Origin: Streptomyces vinaceus
GTDB lineage: Bacteria > Actinomycetota > Actinomycetes > Streptomycetales > Streptomycetaceae
Reading direction: 5' to 3'
Length of the DNA: 64,000 bases
NCBI RefSeq assembly: GCF_008704935.1
Contig: NZ_CP023692.1
Coordinates: 3,109,001 to 3,173,000 of the forward strand
Made by a program: the position numbers and the translations under genes. Shown here piece by piece: positions 9,312-19,188 of this stretch; the stretch's first letter is position 1, and each line of letters opens with the position of its first letter. The notes under the pieces were generated by a model that saw nothing but the letters and a program-made list of their open reading frames with translations, was not told the DNA's origin and ran no database searches.

Positions 9312-9959
9312 CTACTTCTTGAGCGCGTCCATCGCACGCTGCGTGACTTCCGCGACCTCACCGAGGGCGGGGATCGTCACCAGCAGGCCCTGAGCCTTGT
9401 AGTAGTCGATGATCGGCTCGGTCTGCGTGTGGTAGACCTCAAGGCGGTTGCGGACCGTGGCCTCGGAGTCGTCGTCGCGCTGGTAGAGCTCGCCGCCGCA
9501 GGTGTCGCAGACGCCCTCGACCTTCGGCGCCGCGTACTCGACGTGGAAGACGTGGGCGGAGTCGTTGCGGCAGATCCGGCGGCCGGCGATGCGCTTGACG
9601 ACCTCGTCCTCCTCGACCTCCAGGTCGAGGACGGCGTCCAGCTTCATGTTCGCGGCGTGCAGCATCTCGTCCAGCGCCTCCGCCTGGGAGACGTTGCGCG
9701 GGAAGCCGTCCAGCAGGAAGCCGTTCACGGCGTCCGGCTGCTCCATACGGTCCTTGGCCATGCCGATGGTGATCTCGTCGGGGACGAGGTCACCGGCGTC
9801 CATGAACGCCTTCGCGCGCTGGCCCAGCTCGGTGTTCTGGCTGATGTTGGCCCGGAAGAGGTCGCCCGTGGAGATGTGCGGGATCGACAGGTTCTTCGCA
9901 AGGAACGCGGCCTGCGTTCCCTTGCCCGCACCGGGCGGTCCGACGAGGACGATTCGCAT
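9312..9959 (-). CDS. adk: adenylate kinase
   Basis: Catalyses ATP + AMP to 2 ADP in the cytoplasm. The 215 residues start with the P-loop MRIVLVGPPGAGKGTQ. The AMP-binding HISTGDLFR, the GFLLDGFPRN motif and a long LID domain with RICRNDSAHV and GVCDTCGGELYQRDDD follow. Three cysteines remain in the LID, as in zinc-type long adenylate kinases. The ATG overlaps the secY stop by one base (TGATG), so translation is probably coupled to secY. The open frame extends well upstream into secY but is not coding there. Confidence 0.97.
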   Translation of the reverse strand: MRIVLVGPPGAGKGTQAAFLAKNLSIPHISTGDLFRANISQNTELGQRAKAFMDAGDLVPDEITIGMAKDRMEQPDAVNGFLLDGFPRNVSQAEALDEMLHAANMKLDAVLDLEVEEDEVVKRIAGRRICRNDSAHVFHVEYAAPKVEGVCDTCGGELYQRDDDSEATVRNRLEVYHTQTEPIIDYYKAQGLLVTIPALGEVAEVTQRAMDALKK

Positions 9960-11272
9960 CAGCGGAGGAACCCTTCGTAATTGCGCTGCTGGAGCTGGCT
10001 CTCGATCTGCTTCACGGTTTCCAGACCCACACCCACGATGATGAGGATGCTCGTCCCGCCGAACGGGAAGTTCTGGTTCGCTCCGAAGCCGGCCAACGCC
10101 ATCGTCGGCACAAGAGCGATGAGACCCAGGTACAGCGACCCCGGCCAGGTGATCCGGTTGAGCACGTAGCTCAGGTACTCGGCGGTGGGTCGACCGGCAC
10201 GGATACCCGGGATGAACCCACCATACTTCTTCATGTTGTCTGCAACTTCCTCGGGGTTGAAAGAAATCGCCACGTAGAAGAACGCGAAGAAGACGATCAG
10301 GAGGAAGTAGGCCGCGATGTAGTACGGGTGGTCGCCCTTGACGAAGTGCTTCTGGATCCAGGTGGCCCAGCCGGCGGTCGAGCCGCTGAACTGCACGATC
10401 AGCGCCGGGATGTACAGCAGCGACGAGGCGAAGATGACCGGGATGACACCGGCCTGGTTCACCTTGAGCGGGATGTAGGTCGAGGTGCCCCCGTACGCGC
10501 GGCGGCCGATCATGCGCTTCGCGTACTGGACCGGAATCCGTCGCTGCGCCTGCTCGACGAAGACCACGAGCGCGACCATGGCCAGGCCGACGAGGATGAC
10601 CACGCCGAACTCGACCCAGCCGTCGGCGATCTTGCCCTGGAGCTTGATCTGCCACAGGGCGCCGATGAAGCCGGCGGCGATCGAGATGAACATCAGGATC
10701 GACATGCCGTTGCCGATGCCGCGGTCGGTCACGAGCTCACCGAGCCACATGACGACGCAGGTACCGGCGGTCATCGTGATGACCATGACGATGGTGGTGA
10801 AGATCGACCGGTTCGGGACGATCTGGCTGGCGACCTGGCAACCCTGGAACAGGGCACCAGTGCGGGCGGTGGCGACGAGGCCGGTGCCCTGCAGGATCGC
10901 GAGTGCGACCGTCAGATAGCGCGTGTACTGAGTGATCTTCGCCGTGCCGGACTGACCCTCTTTTTTGAGGTTCTCCAGCTTCGGGATGACCACGGTCAGC
11001 AGCTGCAGGATGATGCTCGCCGTGATGTACGGCATGATGCCGAGCGCGAAGATCGTGATCTGCAGCAGCGCACCGCCGCTGAACATGTTGACGAGACCGA
11101 AGAGGCTGTTGCTGCTCCCGGCCTGGTCCACACAGATCTGAACGTTCTTGTAGCTCACGCCGGGTACCGGGATGTGGGACCCGAGCCGGAACAGCACGAT
11201 GATGCCGAGCGTGAAGAGCAGCTTCTTGCGCAGGTCGGGCGTCTTGAACGCCCGGGCGAACGCGGTGAGCAC
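9959..11272 (-). CDS. secY: preprotein translocase subunit SecY
   Basis: Channel-forming subunit of the SecYEG translocon in the cytoplasmic membrane, 437 residues with about ten membrane spans. Family features: N-terminal LTAFARAFKTPDLRKKLLFTLGIIVLFRLGSHIPVPG, the GGALLQITIFALGIMPYI plug region, RRIPVQYAKRMIG, and GGFIPGIRAGRPTAEYL near the C-terminus. The GTG start is preceded by GCAGGAGG. It stands 188 nt from rplO with a hairpin in between, so it may have its own promoter. Confidence 0.98.
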   Translation of the reverse strand: MLTAFARAFKTPDLRKKLLFTLGIIVLFRLGSHIPVPGVSYKNVQICVDQAGSSNSLFGLVNMFSGGALLQITIFALGIMPYITASIILQLLTVVIPKLENLKKEGQSGTAKITQYTRYLTVALAILQGTGLVATARTGALFQGCQVASQIVPNRSIFTTIVMVITMTAGTCVVMWLGELVTDRGIGNGMSILMFISIAAGFIGALWQIKLQGKIADGWVEFGVVILVGLAMVALVVFVEQAQRRIPVQYAKRMIGRRAYGGTSTYIPLKVNQAGVIPVIFASSLLYIPALIVQFSGSTAGWATWIQKHFVKGDHPYYIAAYFLLIVFFAFFYVAISFNPEEVADNMKKYGGFIPGIRAGRPTAEYLSYVLNRITWPGSLYLGLIALVPTMALAGFGANQNFPFGGTSILIIVGVGLETVKQIESQLQQRNYEGFLR

Positions 11273-11393
11273 GGTGCCTCCTGCGACCCCCGCGCTACTG
11301 CGTCAGAGGTGACGGTCTGAGGGATCGACGAATACGTACAAGCAAAGGTGCAGGCCACCTTACCGGCGACTGCGCCCCCCGTGGAACGACCAA

Positions 11394-11425
11394 CCGGGGA
11401 TGCCCCATATGTGAGGCATCCCCGG
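11394..11425. other. stem-loop between rplO and secY
   Basis: Perfect 11-bp stem CCGGGGATGCC / GGCATCCCCGG with a 10-nt loop, 36 nt past the rplO stop. TCGGGTTTT follows on the plus strand, so the classical T-run faces the opposite way from the genes. It could reduce read-through from the spc ribosomal genes into secY or block antisense transcription. Confidence 0.5.
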
Positions 11426-11460
11426 TCGGGTTTTACTCGCTATTTGTCACAAAGGTCGTC

Positions 11461-11916
11461 TTAGACGAGCTCGGTGACGGTGCCGCCGGCAGCGGCGATC
11501 TTCTCCTTGGCGGAGGCGGAAACGGCGTCAACCGAAACCGTCAGCGCCACGGAGATCTCGCCCTGGCCCAGGACCTTGACGAGGCTGTTCTTGCGCACCG
11601 CGCCCTTGGCGACCAGGTCGGCCACCGTGACCTCTCCACCCTCGGGGTAGAGAGCGCCGAGCTTGTCCAGGTTGACGACCTGGAACTCGGTGCGGAACGG
11701 GTTCTTGAAGCCCTTGAGCTTCGGCAGACGCATGTGGAGGGGCATCTGCCCACCCTCGAAGCGCTGCGGGATCTGGTAACGGGCCTTCTGGCCCTTCGTA
11801 CCACGACCGGCCGTCTTACCCTTCGACGCCTCACCACGACCGACACGGGTCTTCGCGGTCTTGGCGCCGGGGGCGGGACGGAGGTTGTGGGCCTTCAGCG
11901 GGCTGTTCTCAGCCAT
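11461..11916 (-). CDS. rplO: 50S ribosomal protein L15
   Basis: Large-subunit assembly protein, 151 residues. The N-terminus [37 protein letters not shown] is the typical Gly/Lys/Arg-rich extended segment, followed by [18 protein letters not shown] and the C-terminal [16 protein letters not shown] start with a strong GAGGAGGT site, which overlaps the end of rpmD two bases upstream. It is the last ribosomal gene before secY. Confidence 0.98.
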   Translation of the reverse strand: MAENSPLKAHNLRPAPGAKTAKTRVGRGEASKGKTAGRGTKGQKARYQIPQRFEGGQMPLHMRLPKLKGFKNPFRTEFQVVNLDKLGALYPEGGEVTVADLVAKGAVRKNSLVKVLGQGEISVALTVSVDAVSASAKEKIAAAGGTVTELV

Positions 11917-11918
11917 GA

Positions 11919-12101
11919 TTAGTCAACCTCCTCAACCGTCACGAGGTGGCGGACGGTGTGAACCATTCCGCGGAACTCGGGGCGGTCCTCCTTGACGACC
12001 ACGTCGTTCAGGCGCTTGAGCCCGAGCGAACGCAGCGTGTCGCGGTGGTTCTGCTTGCTACCGATGTACGACTTCGTCTGCGTGATCTTGAGGCGAGCCA
12101 T
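11919..12101 (-). CDS. rpmD: 50S ribosomal protein L30
   Basis: Small large-subunit protein of 60 residues, [32 protein letters not shown]...; the [14 protein letters not shown] signature and the C-terminal [15 protein letters not shown] fit L30. Its ATG overlaps the rpsE stop by one base (TAATG), so it is probably translated by re-initiation after rpsE. Confidence 0.96.
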   Translation of the reverse strand: MARLKITQTKSYIGSKQNHRDTLRSLGLKRLNDVVVKEDRPEFRGMVHTVRHLVTVEEVD

Positions 12102-12703
12102 TAGACACCCGCCCCCGCACGCGCACGGAGCAGAGCCGCGGGAGCGACGTCCTCAAGGGGCAGACCGCGGCGAGCCGCGATCTCCTCGGGACGCTGCAGG
12201 CCCTTGAGGGCCTCCACGGTCGCGTGCACGATGTTGATCGCGTTGTCGGAGCCGAGCGACTTCGACAGGATGTCGTGAACGCCGGCGCACTCCAGAACGG
12301 CGCGCACCGGGCCACCGGCGATAACACCGGTACCGGGGGAAGCAGGCTTCAGCAGGACAACGCCGGCCGCCTTCTCGCCCTGGATCGGGTGCGGGATGGT
12401 GCCCTGGATGCGCGGAACCTTGAAGAAGTTCTTCTTGGCTTCCTCGACACCCTTGGCGATGGCCGCGGGAACTTCCTTGGCCTTGCCGTAACCGACACCT
12501 ACAGTGCCGTCACCGTCGCCCACCACGACCAGCGCGGTGAAGCTGAAGCGGCGACCACCCTTGACAACCTTGGCGACGCGGTTGATCGCGACAACGCGCT
12601 CAACGTAAGCGGTCTTCTCGGCGGCAGGGCCACCGTCGCGACCCTTCCGGTCCCGCCGCTCGCCGCCACCGGCACCGCTTCCGCGGCGCTGGGGTCCAGC
12701 CAT
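12101..12703 (-). CDS. rpsE: 30S ribosomal protein S5
   Basis: Small-subunit protein of 200 residues involved in decoding fidelity and mRNA unwinding at the entry channel. A basic, Gly-rich N-terminal extension (about 35 residues) precedes the double-stranded RNA-binding-like domain with [22 protein letters not shown] and [18 protein letters not shown], then the C-terminal domain with [30 protein letters not shown] start with GAGAGAGGTAAT upstream. It precedes rpmD with a one-base overlap. Confidence 0.97.
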   Translation of the reverse strand: MAGPQRRGSGAGGGERRDRKGRDGGPAAEKTAYVERVVAINRVAKVVKGGRRFSFTALVVVGDGDGTVGVGYGKAKEVPAAIAKGVEEAKKNFFKVPRIQGTIPHPIQGEKAAGVVLLKPASPGTGVIAGGPVRAVLECAGVHDILSKSLGSDNAINIVHATVEALKGLQRPEEIAARRGLPLEDVAPAALLRARAGAGV

Positions 12704-12748
12704 TGGATTACCTCTCTCTGTTACGTCCGTGAGTCCCGGAACCGGGGC

Positions 12749-13132
12749 TTAGAACTTCAGCCCGGCTTCGCGGGCGGCGTCAGCCAGAGCGGCAATGCGC
12801 CCGGCGTATCGGTTGCCACCGCGGTCGAACACGACGGTCTCGACACCCGCGGCCTTGGCACGCTCGGCGACGAGCGCGCCGACAGCCTGGGCCTGCGAGC
12901 TCTTGTCGCCTTCGCCACCGCGGATCGAAGCGTCCAGGGTCGACGCGGACGCCAGGGTGTGACCCTGGAGGTCGTCGATGACCTGAGCAACGATGTTGCG
13001 GTTGGAACGCGTCACGACGAGGCGCGGACGCTCCGCCGTACCCGAGACGTTCTTGCGGATGCGGATGTGGCGGCGAGCCTTGGCAGCGCGCTTGTACGCG
13101 TCGCCCTTGGCGATCTTCACACCGTATGCCAT
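12749..13132 (-). CDS. rplR: 50S ribosomal protein L18
   Basis: 5S rRNA-binding protein of the central protuberance, 127 residues, starting [38 protein letters not shown]. The [18 protein letters not shown] core and the final [13 protein letters not shown] are typical. It begins 2 nt after the rplF stop, implying coupled translation. Confidence 0.97.
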   Translation of the reverse strand: MAYGVKIAKGDAYKRAAKARRHIRIRKNVSGTAERPRLVVTRSNRNIVAQVIDDLQGHTLASASTLDASIRGGEGDKSSQAQAVGALVAERAKAAGVETVVFDRGGNRYAGRIAALADAAREAGLKF

Positions 13133-13134
13133 GG

Positions 13135-13674
13135 CTACTTACCAGCCTTTCCGACCTTGCGGCGGATGACTTCGCCGGCGTACTTGACACCCTTGGCCTT
13201 GTACGGGTCGGGCTTCCGCAGCTTGCGGATGTTGGCGGCGACCTCGCCGACCTTCTGCTTGTCGATGCCCTCGACCGAGAACTTGGTGGGCGACTCGACC
13301 TTGAAGGAGATGCCCTCGGGCGCCTCGATCAGGATCGGGTGGCTGTAACCAAGCTGGAACTCCAGAGCGGAGCCCTTCGCGGCGACGCGGTAACCGACAC
13401 CGCTGATCTCGAGAGCCTTGACGTACCCCGTGGTCACACCGGTGATCATGTTCGCCACCAGCGTGCGGGACAGGCCGTGCAGGGCCTTGTTCTGACGCTC
13501 GTCGTTGGGGCGGGTGACGTTCAGAACGCCGTCCTCACCCTTGACGATCTCGATCGGCGCGGCGACGGTGTGCGAGAGGAGACCCTTGGGGCCCTTCACC
13601 GCGACCGTGCGGCCATCGATGGTGACGTCCACACCGGCGGGAACCTGGATGGGGAGCTTGCCGATTCGCGACAT
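13135..13674 (-). CDS. rplF: 50S ribosomal protein L6
   Basis: Large-subunit protein near the factor-binding site, 179 residues with two similar domains. It starts [21 protein letters not shown], has [11 protein letters not shown] and [24 protein letters not shown], and the C-terminal signature [25 protein letters not shown]. The ATG has AGGAAAA upstream. rpsH lies 20 nt upstream of it. Confidence 0.98.
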   Translation of the reverse strand: MSRIGKLPIQVPAGVDVTIDGRTVAVKGPKGLLSHTVAAPIEIVKGEDGVLNVTRPNDERQNKALHGLSRTLVANMITGVTTGYVKALEISGVGYRVAAKGSALEFQLGYSHPILIEAPEGISFKVESPTKFSVEGIDKQKVGEVAANIRKLRKPDPYKAKGVKYAGEVIRRKVGKAGK

Positions 13675-13694
13675 TGCTTTTCCTCCGTTCCCGA

Positions 13695-14093
13695 CTACCA
13701 GACGTAGGCGAGGACTTCCCCACCTACGCCCTTCTTGCCTGCCTGCTGGCCGGTGAGGAGACCGTGGGACGTGGAGATGATCGCCACGCCCAGGCCGCCG
13801 AGCACCTTCGGCAGGTTGGTGGACTTTGCGTACACGCGCAGACCGGGCTTCGAGATCCGCTTGATGCCCGCGATGGAGCGCTCACGGTTCGGCCCGAACT
13901 TCAGCTCGAGGACGAGGTTCTTGCCGACCTCGGCGTCCTCGACCTTCCAGCCGGTGATGAAACCCTCCTGCTTGAGGATCTCCGCGATGTGCGACTTGAT
14001 CTTGCTGTGCGGCATCACGACAGTGTCGTGGTACGCCGAGTTAGCGTTACGCAGACGGGTCAGCATGTCTGCGATCGGGTCAGTCATGGTCAT
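13695..14093 (-). CDS. rpsH: 30S ribosomal protein S8
   Basis: 16S rRNA-binding assembly protein, 132 residues. It starts [31 protein letters not shown] and ends with the [26 protein letters not shown] signature. The frame is open 45 codons further upstream, but the ATG at 14093 matches the family N-terminus. In many bacteria S8 represses the spc operon by binding near rplE; I did not model such a site here. A 223-nt gap separates it from rpsZ upstream. Confidence 0.97.
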   Translation of the reverse strand: MTMTDPIADMLTRLRNANSAYHDTVVMPHSKIKSHIAEILKQEGFITGWKVEDAEVGKNLVLELKFGPNRERSIAGIKRISKPGLRVYAKSTNLPKVLGGLGVAIISTSHGLLTGQQAGKKGVGGEVLAYVW

Positions 14094-14316
14094 GAAGTGG
14101 CCTTCGGCCTCTCTCGCCGGGGTTTCCTGTATGCGCCATCCCTCTCCCCACTCAGTGGCGGGACGGGTGCGGTGCGGGGACCTACGGCGTAGTAAGTCGT
14201 TATGGACGGCGGACGCCCAACCCCACAAGCCTACGGCATGCGGAGCAGGGCACCCACCGACCAGATGCTTACCGAGAGTGCCTGGTACTCCCCAAGTCCT
14301 TGCGGACGAGGGCGAA

Positions 14317-14502
14317 TTACCAGGAGCTCTTGGTCACGCCCGGCAGCTCGCCACGGTGAGCCATCTCACGAAGGCAGACGCGGCACAGGCCGAACTTGCG
14401 GTACACGGAGTGGGGACGACCGCAGCGCTGGCAGCGGGTGTACGCGCGTACACCGAACTTGGGCTTGCGGGCAGCCTTCGCGATGAGAGCCTTCTTCGCC
14501 AT
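14317..14502 (-). CDS. rpsZ: 30S ribosomal protein S14 type Z (zinc-binding)
   Basis: Short S14 of 61 residues with an intact zinc knuckle, [20 protein letters not shown], and the ending [15 protein letters not shown]. It belongs to the spc-operon C+ form; many streptomycetes carry a longer, cysteine-free, Zur-regulated rpsN elsewhere. It lies 5 nt after rplE. Also written rpsN. Confidence 0.97.
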   Translation of the reverse strand: MAKKALIAKAARKPKFGVRAYTRCQRCGRPHSVYRKFGLCRVCLREMAHRGELPGVTKSSW

Positions 14503-14507
14503 CTCGC

Positions 14508-15059
14508 TTACGCCTCCTTGAAGGGGAAGCCGAGGTGACGAAGGAGGGCACGGCCCTCGTCGTCGTTGGTCGCCGTGGTGACCACGGTGATGTCCATACC
14601 CCGGGTACGGTCGATCTTGTCCTGGTCGATCTCGTGGAACATGACCTGCTCCGTGAGACCGAAGGTGTAGTTGCCACGGCCGTCGAACTGCTTCGGCGAC
14701 AGACCACGGAAGTCACGGATACGCGGCAGCGCGAGCGACAGCGTACGGTCCAGGAACTCCCACATGCGGTCACCACGGAGGGTGACGTGGCAGCCGATCG
14801 GCTGACCCTCACGCAGCTTGAACTGCGCGATGGACTTGCGGGCCTTCGTGACGGCCGGCTTCTGACCGGTGATCGTCGTCAGGTCGCGGATGGCGCCGTC
14901 GATCAGCTTGGAGTCGCGGGCGGCGTCGCCCACACCCATGTTGACCACGATCTTCACGAGACCGGGGATCTGCATGACGTTCTCGTAGGAGAACTCCTCA
15001 CGCAGCTTGCCCGCGATGTCCTCGCGGTACTTCGTCTTGAGACGCGGAGTGGTAGCCAT
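14508..15059 (-). CDS. rplE: 50S ribosomal protein L5
   Basis: 5S rRNA-binding protein of the central protuberance, contacting P-site tRNA; 183 residues. Diagnostic segments are [68 protein letters not shown] and the C-terminal [12 protein letters not shown]. The ATG overlaps the rplX stop by one base (TGATG), pointing to translational coupling. Confidence 0.98.
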   Translation of the reverse strand: MATTPRLKTKYREDIAGKLREEFSYENVMQIPGLVKIVVNMGVGDAARDSKLIDGAIRDLTTITGQKPAVTKARKSIAQFKLREGQPIGCHVTLRGDRMWEFLDRTLSLALPRIRDFRGLSPKQFDGRGNYTFGLTEQVMFHEIDQDKIDRTRGMDITVVTTATNDDEGRALLRHLGFPFKEA

Positions 15060-15382
15060 CAGATGTCCTCACCCGTCCGCTTGGCAACGCGGATCTTGTT
15101 GCCCTCGTCGTCGAAGCGGAAACCGACGCGGGTAACGACCTTCTGGCCGTCCTTCTCCACAACCAGCTGAACGTTGCTGACGTGGATCGGCGCCTCGGTG
15201 ATCACGATGCCACCGGTCTGCGAACCACCAGCGGTCTGACCGGCCTTGGTGTGCTTCTTGACCCGGTTGACACCCTCGACGAGGACGCGGTTCTCGCTGG
15301 GCATGGCCGCGATGACCTTGCCCTGCTTGCCCTTGTCCTTACCGGTGATGACCTGGACCAGGTCGCCCTTCTTGATCTTCAT
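15059..15382 (-). CDS. rplX: 50S ribosomal protein L24
   Basis: Assembly-initiator protein of the large subunit, 107 residues with an N-terminal KOW motif ([25 protein letters not shown]) and [15 protein letters not shown]. It begins 2 nt after the rplN stop and overlaps the rplE start by one base. Confidence 0.97.
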   Translation of the reverse strand: MKIKKGDLVQVITGKDKGKQGKVIAAMPSENRVLVEGVNRVKKHTKAGQTAGGSQTGGIVITEAPIHVSNVQLVVEKDGQKVVTRVGFRFDDEGNKIRVAKRTGEDI

Positions 15383-15384
15383 GC

Positions 15385-15753
15385 TTACAGCACCTCCGGC
15401 GCGAGCGAGATGATCTTCATGAACTTCTTCTCGCGCAGCTCACGGCCCACGGGGCCGAAGATACGGGTGCCACGAGGGTCGCCGTCGTTCTTGAGAATGA
15501 CAGCGGCGTTCTCGTCGAAGCGGATGTACGAGCCGTCCTGGCGGCGGCGCTCCTTGACGGTGCGAACGATGACCGCCTTGACGACGTCACCCTTCTTCAC
15601 GTTGCCACCGGGGATCGCGTCCTTGACGGTGGCGACGATGACGTCACCGATGCCCGCGTAGCGGCGACCGGAGCCACCGAGAACACGGATGCAAAGGATC
15701 TCCTTGGCACCAGTGTTGTCGGCGACACGCAGTCGCGACTCCTGCTGGATCAC
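15385..15753 (-). CDS. rplN: 50S ribosomal protein L14
   Basis: Large-subunit protein at the intersubunit face, 122 residues. It starts [37 protein letters not shown] and ends [16 protein letters not shown], both standard. ATG start with AGGAGAT upstream. A 105-nt gap with two hairpins precedes it. Confidence 0.98.
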   Translation of the reverse strand: MIQQESRLRVADNTGAKEILCIRVLGGSGRRYAGIGDVIVATVKDAIPGGNVKKGDVVKAVIVRTVKERRRQDGSYIRFDENAAVILKNDGDPRGTRIFGPVGRELREKKFMKIISLAPEVL

Positions 15754-15784
15754 GTCTATCTCCTGTTTGTCTGCCGGTTCCCGG

Positions 15785-15855
15785 CGGGGGCTTCACTCCG
15801 AGGAGCGAGGCCCCCACCGAGCCTGGCGGAACTGACCTGAGGGAAACCCCTCAGG
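15785..15855 (-). other. two stem-loops between rpsQ and rplN
   Basis: The first hairpin after the rpsQ stop is CCTGAGGG / CCCTCAGG with a 4-nt loop (15836-15855), only 3 nt past the stop codon. The second pairs GGGGGCTTC-ACTCC with GGAGCGAGGCCCCC at about 15785-15815. There is no T-run. They may set relative expression of the two halves of the block or act as processing sites. Confidence 0.4.
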
Positions 15856-15858
15856 TGA

Positions 15859-16140
15859 TTACTTGGCCTTCTCGAGGATCTCGACGATGCGCCAGCGCTT
15901 GCTCGCCGACAGCGGACGCGTCTCCATGATGAGGACGCGGTCGCCGACGCCGGCAGCGTTCTGCTCGTCGTGAGCCTTGAGCTTGTTCGTACGGCGGATG
16001 ACCTTGCCGTACAGCGCGTGCTTGACGCGGTCCTCGACGGCGACGACGACGGTCTTGTCCATCTTGTCGCTGACGACGAGACCCTCACGGGTCTTGCGGA
16101 AGCCGCGCTCGTTCGTCTCAGTCACGTTCTTCTCGCTCAT
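15859..16140 (-). CDS. rpsQ: 30S ribosomal protein S17
   Basis: Primary 16S rRNA-binding protein with an OB fold, 93 residues. An N-terminal stretch [16 protein letters not shown] precedes the core [40 protein letters not shown] and the ending [14 protein letters not shown]. The ATG overlaps the rpmC stop by one base (TGATG). Confidence 0.97.
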   Translation of the reverse strand: MSEKNVTETNERGFRKTREGLVVSDKMDKTVVVAVEDRVKHALYGKVIRRTNKLKAHDEQNAAGVGDRVLIMETRPLSASKRWRIVEILEKAK

Positions 16141-16364
16141 CAGGCGCTCTCCACCGTCTCGATACCGAGCTCACGCTCGTGCATCAGGGTGTAGATGCGA
16201 GCGATGTCCTTACGGACGGACTTGAGCCGGCCGTTGTTCTCCAGCTGACCCGTGGCCGCCTGGAAGCGGAGCTTGAACAGCTCCTCCTTGGCCTCGCGCA
16301 GCTTGCCAACGAGCTCCTCGTTGCCGAGCTCACGCAGCTCGGACGCCTTGGTTCCCGTCGCCAT
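16140..16364 (-). CDS. rpmC: 50S ribosomal protein L29
   Basis: Exit-tunnel protein of 74 residues, two helices in a coiled hairpin: [38 protein letters not shown] and [22 protein letters not shown]. The ATG at 16364 overlaps the rplP stop (TGATG) and is preferred over a GTG one codon upstream. Part of a tight rplP-rpmC-rpsQ chain of one-base overlaps. Confidence 0.96.
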   Translation of the reverse strand: MATGTKASELRELGNEELVGKLREAKEELFKLRFQAATGQLENNGRLKSVRKDIARIYTLMHERELGIETVESA

Positions 16365-16783
16365 CACGACTCACCTGCCTCGCGCCGAACAATCCGGCAC
16401 TTCATCGGAAGCTTGTGAGCAGCGCGGGTGAGCGCCTCACGAGCAATCTTCTCGTTCGGGTAGGACAGCTCGAACATGACCCGGCCCGGGTGCACGTTCG
16501 CGATCCACCACTCGGGAGAACCCTTACCGGAACCCATGCGGGTCTCGGCAGGCTTCTTCGTCAGCGGACGGTCCGGGTAGATGTTGATCCAGACCTTGCC
16601 GCCACGCTTGATGTGGCGGGTCATCGCGATACGAGCCGCCTCGATCTGGCGGTTCGTCACGTAGGCGGGGGTGAGCGCCTGGATGCCGTACTCGCCGAAC
16701 GAGACCTCAGTACCGCCCTTGGCCATACCGCGGCGCTTCGGGTGGTGCTGCTTGCGGTGCTTGACCCTACGAGGGATCAGCAT
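16364..16783 (-). CDS. rplP: 50S ribosomal protein L16
   Basis: Large-subunit protein near the A-site tRNA elbow, 139 residues. It starts [37 protein letters not shown], has [44 protein letters not shown], and ends [11 protein letters not shown]. This is the protein in which orthosomycin resistance changes occur in other bacteria; nothing unusual is seen here. It begins 5 nt after rpsC. Confidence 0.98.
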   Translation of the reverse strand: MLIPRRVKHRKQHHPKRRGMAKGGTEVSFGEYGIQALTPAYVTNRQIEAARIAMTRHIKRGGKVWINIYPDRPLTKKPAETRMGSGKGSPEWWIANVHPGRVMFELSYPNEKIAREALTRAAHKLPMKCRIVRREAGES

Positions 16784-16788
16784 GTCGG

Positions 16789-17628
16789 TCAGGCCTCCGT
16801 TCCGGTGCTCTCAGCCGGAGCGGCGGCGGGAGCGTCGGCCTTGGGGGCCTCGGCACCAGCAGCCTGCTGCGGCTTGCGGCCACCACGGCCGCCGCGCTCG
16901 CCACCACGGCCACCACGGCCGGCGGGACGGTCGCCAGCGCCGGCACCACGGGCCGGGCGGTTACCCGCACGGGCCGCAGCGTTCTCGGCGCGAACCTCGG
17001 CGATGTTCTTGACGTCGCCCTTGTAGATCCAGACCTTCACACCGATACGGCCGAAGGTGGTCTTGGCCTCGAAGAAGCCGTAGTCCACGTTCGCGCGCAG
17101 CGTGTGCAGCGGCACACGACCCTCGCGGTAGAACTCGGAGCGGGACATCTCGGCGCCGCCGAGGCGACCGCCACACTGGATCTTGATGCCCTTGGCGCCG
17201 GCCTTCATCGTGCCCTGCATGCTCTTGCGCATGGCACGACGGAAGGAGACGCGGGAGGAGAGCTGCTCGGCAACGGCCTGGGCAACCAGCTGAGCGTCGA
17301 GCTCGGGGTTCTTGACCTCGAGGATGTTCAGCTGGACCTGCTTGCCCGTGAGCTTCTCGAGGTCACCGCGGATGCGGTCGGCCTCGGCGCCACGGCGGCC
17401 GATGACGATGCCCGGACGAGCGGTGTGGATGTCCACACGCACGCGGTCACGGGTGCGCTCGATCTCAACCTTCGAGATGCCGGCGCGCTCCATGCCGGAC
17501 GTCATCATCCGACGGATGGCGACGTCTTCCTTGACGTAGTCCTTGTACAGCTTGTCGGCGTACCAACGCGACTTGAAGTCGGTGGTGATGCCGAGCCGGA
17601 ACCCGTGCGGGTTTACCTTCTGGCCCAT
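16789..17628 (-). CDS. rpsC: 30S ribosomal protein S3 with RGG-rich tail
   Basis: Small-subunit protein at the mRNA entry channel, 279 residues. It starts [26 protein letters not shown]. The KH domain carries [34 protein letters not shown], and the C-terminal domain [20 protein letters not shown]. After about residue 215 comes a tail of some 60 residues rich in Arg, Gly, Ala and Pro ([24 protein letters not shown]), ending in an acidic Ala/Pro segment. The ATG overlaps the rplV stop by one base (TAATG). Confidence 0.97.
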   Translation of the reverse strand: MGQKVNPHGFRLGITTDFKSRWYADKLYKDYVKEDVAIRRMMTSGMERAGISKVEIERTRDRVRVDIHTARPGIVIGRRGAEADRIRGDLEKLTGKQVQLNILEVKNPELDAQLVAQAVAEQLSSRVSFRRAMRKSMQGTMKAGAKGIKIQCGGRLGGAEMSRSEFYREGRVPLHTLRANVDYGFFEAKTTFGRIGVKVWIYKGDVKNIAEVRAENAAARAGNRPARGAGAGDRPAGRGGRGGERGGRGGRKPQQAAGAEAPKADAPAAAPAESTGTEA

Positions 17629-17975
17629 TACCGGGAACCTTCCTTGCTGCTGACGACCACGGTGATGTGGCTGGTCCGCTTGCGGATCCGGTAGGCACGG
17701 CCCTGGGCACGCGGACGGAACCGCTTCAGGGTCGGGCCCTCGTCCACGTACGCCTCGCTGATGACCAGCGTGGAGGCGTCCGGGTGGTTGTAGTTGTGTG
17801 CGGCGTTGGCAATGGCGCTGTCCAGCACCTTGCCGACCGGCACGCTCGCGGCCTGCGGGGCGAAACGCAGGACCGCCTGAGCCTCCGTGGCATCCATGCC
17901 ACGGATAAGGTCCACCACGCGGCGGGCCTTCATGGGCGTGACGCGGATGTACCGCGCCTGGGCCCTGGCTTCCAT
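17628..17975 (-). CDS. rplV: 50S ribosomal protein L22
   Basis: Protein of 115 residues lining the exit tunnel, with the beta-hairpin involved in macrolide response. It starts [26 protein letters not shown] and contains [36 protein letters not shown]. The frame is open 12 codons further upstream, but the ATG at 17975 is preceded by GAAGGGAC and matches the usual N-terminus. Its stop overlaps the rpsC start. Confidence 0.97.
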   Translation of the reverse strand: MEARAQARYIRVTPMKARRVVDLIRGMDATEAQAVLRFAPQAASVPVGKVLDSAIANAAHNYNHPDASTLVISEAYVDEGPTLKRFRPRAQGRAYRIRKRTSHITVVVSSKEGSR

Positions 17976-18018
17976 GGTTGTCCCTTCGGTGTAAGTCATA
18001 GTCGTTACCACCCCGCCT

Positions 18019-18300
18019 TTAGCGGCGCTTCGACTTCCGGTCGTCCTTGACGTGGCCGCGGAAGGTGCGAGTCGGCGAGAACTCGCCGAGCTTGTGGCCG
18101 ACCATCGACTCGGTGACGAACACCGGGACGTGGGTCTTGCCGTTGTGCACCGCGATGGTGTGACCCAGCATGGCCGGGATGATCATCGAGCGACGGGACC
18201 AGGTCTTGATGACGTTCTTGGTACCAGCTTCGTTCTGAGCGTCCACCTTCTTCACGAGGTGTCCGTCGACGAAGGGTCCCTTCTTGAGACTGCGCGGCAT
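18019..18300 (-). CDS. rpsS: 30S ribosomal protein S19
   Basis: Small-subunit head protein, 93 residues, starting [54 protein letters not shown] and ending [22 protein letters not shown]. It binds 16S rRNA together with S13. ATG start with AGGAGCGGGTTTAG upstream. Only 12 nt separate it from rplB. Confidence 0.98.
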   Translation of the reverse strand: MPRSLKKGPFVDGHLVKKVDAQNEAGTKNVIKTWSRRSMIIPAMLGHTIAVHNGKTHVPVFVTESMVGHKLGEFSPTRTFRGHVKDDRKSKRR

Positions 18301-18312
18301 CTAAACCCGCTC

Positions 18313-19149
18313 CTAGCGCTTCTTGTTCGTCTTGCGGCGGCGGACGATGTACTTGCTCGAAGCCTTCTTCGGCGAGCGAGTACGACCCTCCTTCTGACCC
18401 CACGGGGAGACCGGGTGGCGACCACCACTGGTCTTGCCCTCACCACCACCGTGCGGGTGGTCAACCGGGTTCATCGCGACACCGCGGACGGACGGGCGAA
18501 CGCCCTTCCAGCGCATACGGCCGGCCTTGCCCCAGTTGATGTTCGACTGCTCGGCGTTGCCGACCTCGCCGACCGTCGCGCGGCAGCGCGCGTCGACCAG
18601 GCGGATCTCACCGGACGGCATACGAAGGTGGGCCATCGTGCCCTCCTTCGCCAGCAGCTGCACGGAGGCACCCGCGGAGCGGGCGAACTTGGCGCCACCA
18701 CCGGGACGGAGCTCGATCGCGTGGATCGTGGTACCGACCGGGATGTTGCGGAGGGCCAGGTTGTTGCCGGGCTTGATGTCGGCCGTGGGGCCGTTCTCAA
18801 TCCGGTCGCCCTGGTTCAGACCGCGGGGAGCGATGATGTAGCGCTTCTCGCCGTCCGCGTAGTGCAGGAGCGCGATGCGCGCGGTGCGGTTGGGGTCGTA
18901 CTCGATGTGCGCGACCTTGGCCGGCACGCCGTCCTTGTCGTGACGACGGAAGTCGATCACGCGGTAGGCGCGCTTGTGTCCACCACCCTGGTGGCGAACG
19001 GTGATCCGACCGGTGTTGTTACGGCCGCCCTTGCTGTGCAGCGGGCGAACCAGCGACTTCTCCGGCGTGGACCGCGTGATCTCGACAAAGTCGGCGACGC
19101 TGGAGCCACGACGGCCCGGGGTCGTCGGCTTGTACTTGCGGATACCCAT
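18313..19149 (-). CDS. rplB: 50S ribosomal protein L2
   Basis: Peptidyl-transferase-associated protein, 278 residues, one of the most conserved in the large subunit. It starts [21 protein letters not shown] and has [21 protein letters not shown], the OB-like and SH3-like domains, and the C-terminal [27 protein letters not shown] that contains the functionally critical His. The ending is [15 protein letters not shown] start. Confidence 0.98.
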   Translation of the reverse strand: MGIRKYKPTTPGRRGSSVADFVEITRSTPEKSLVRPLHSKGGRNNTGRITVRHQGGGHKRAYRVIDFRRHDKDGVPAKVAHIEYDPNRTARIALLHYADGEKRYIIAPRGLNQGDRIENGPTADIKPGNNLALRNIPVGTTIHAIELRPGGGAKFARSAGASVQLLAKEGTMAHLRMPSGEIRLVDARCRATVGEVGNAEQSNINWGKAGRMRWKGVRPSVRGVAMNPVDHPHGGGEGKTSGGRHPVSPWGQKEGRTRSPKKASSKYIVRRRKTNKKR

Positions 19150-19188
19150 TTCTCAGTCCTCGTCCGATTCCGGACGACTAGACCTCCG

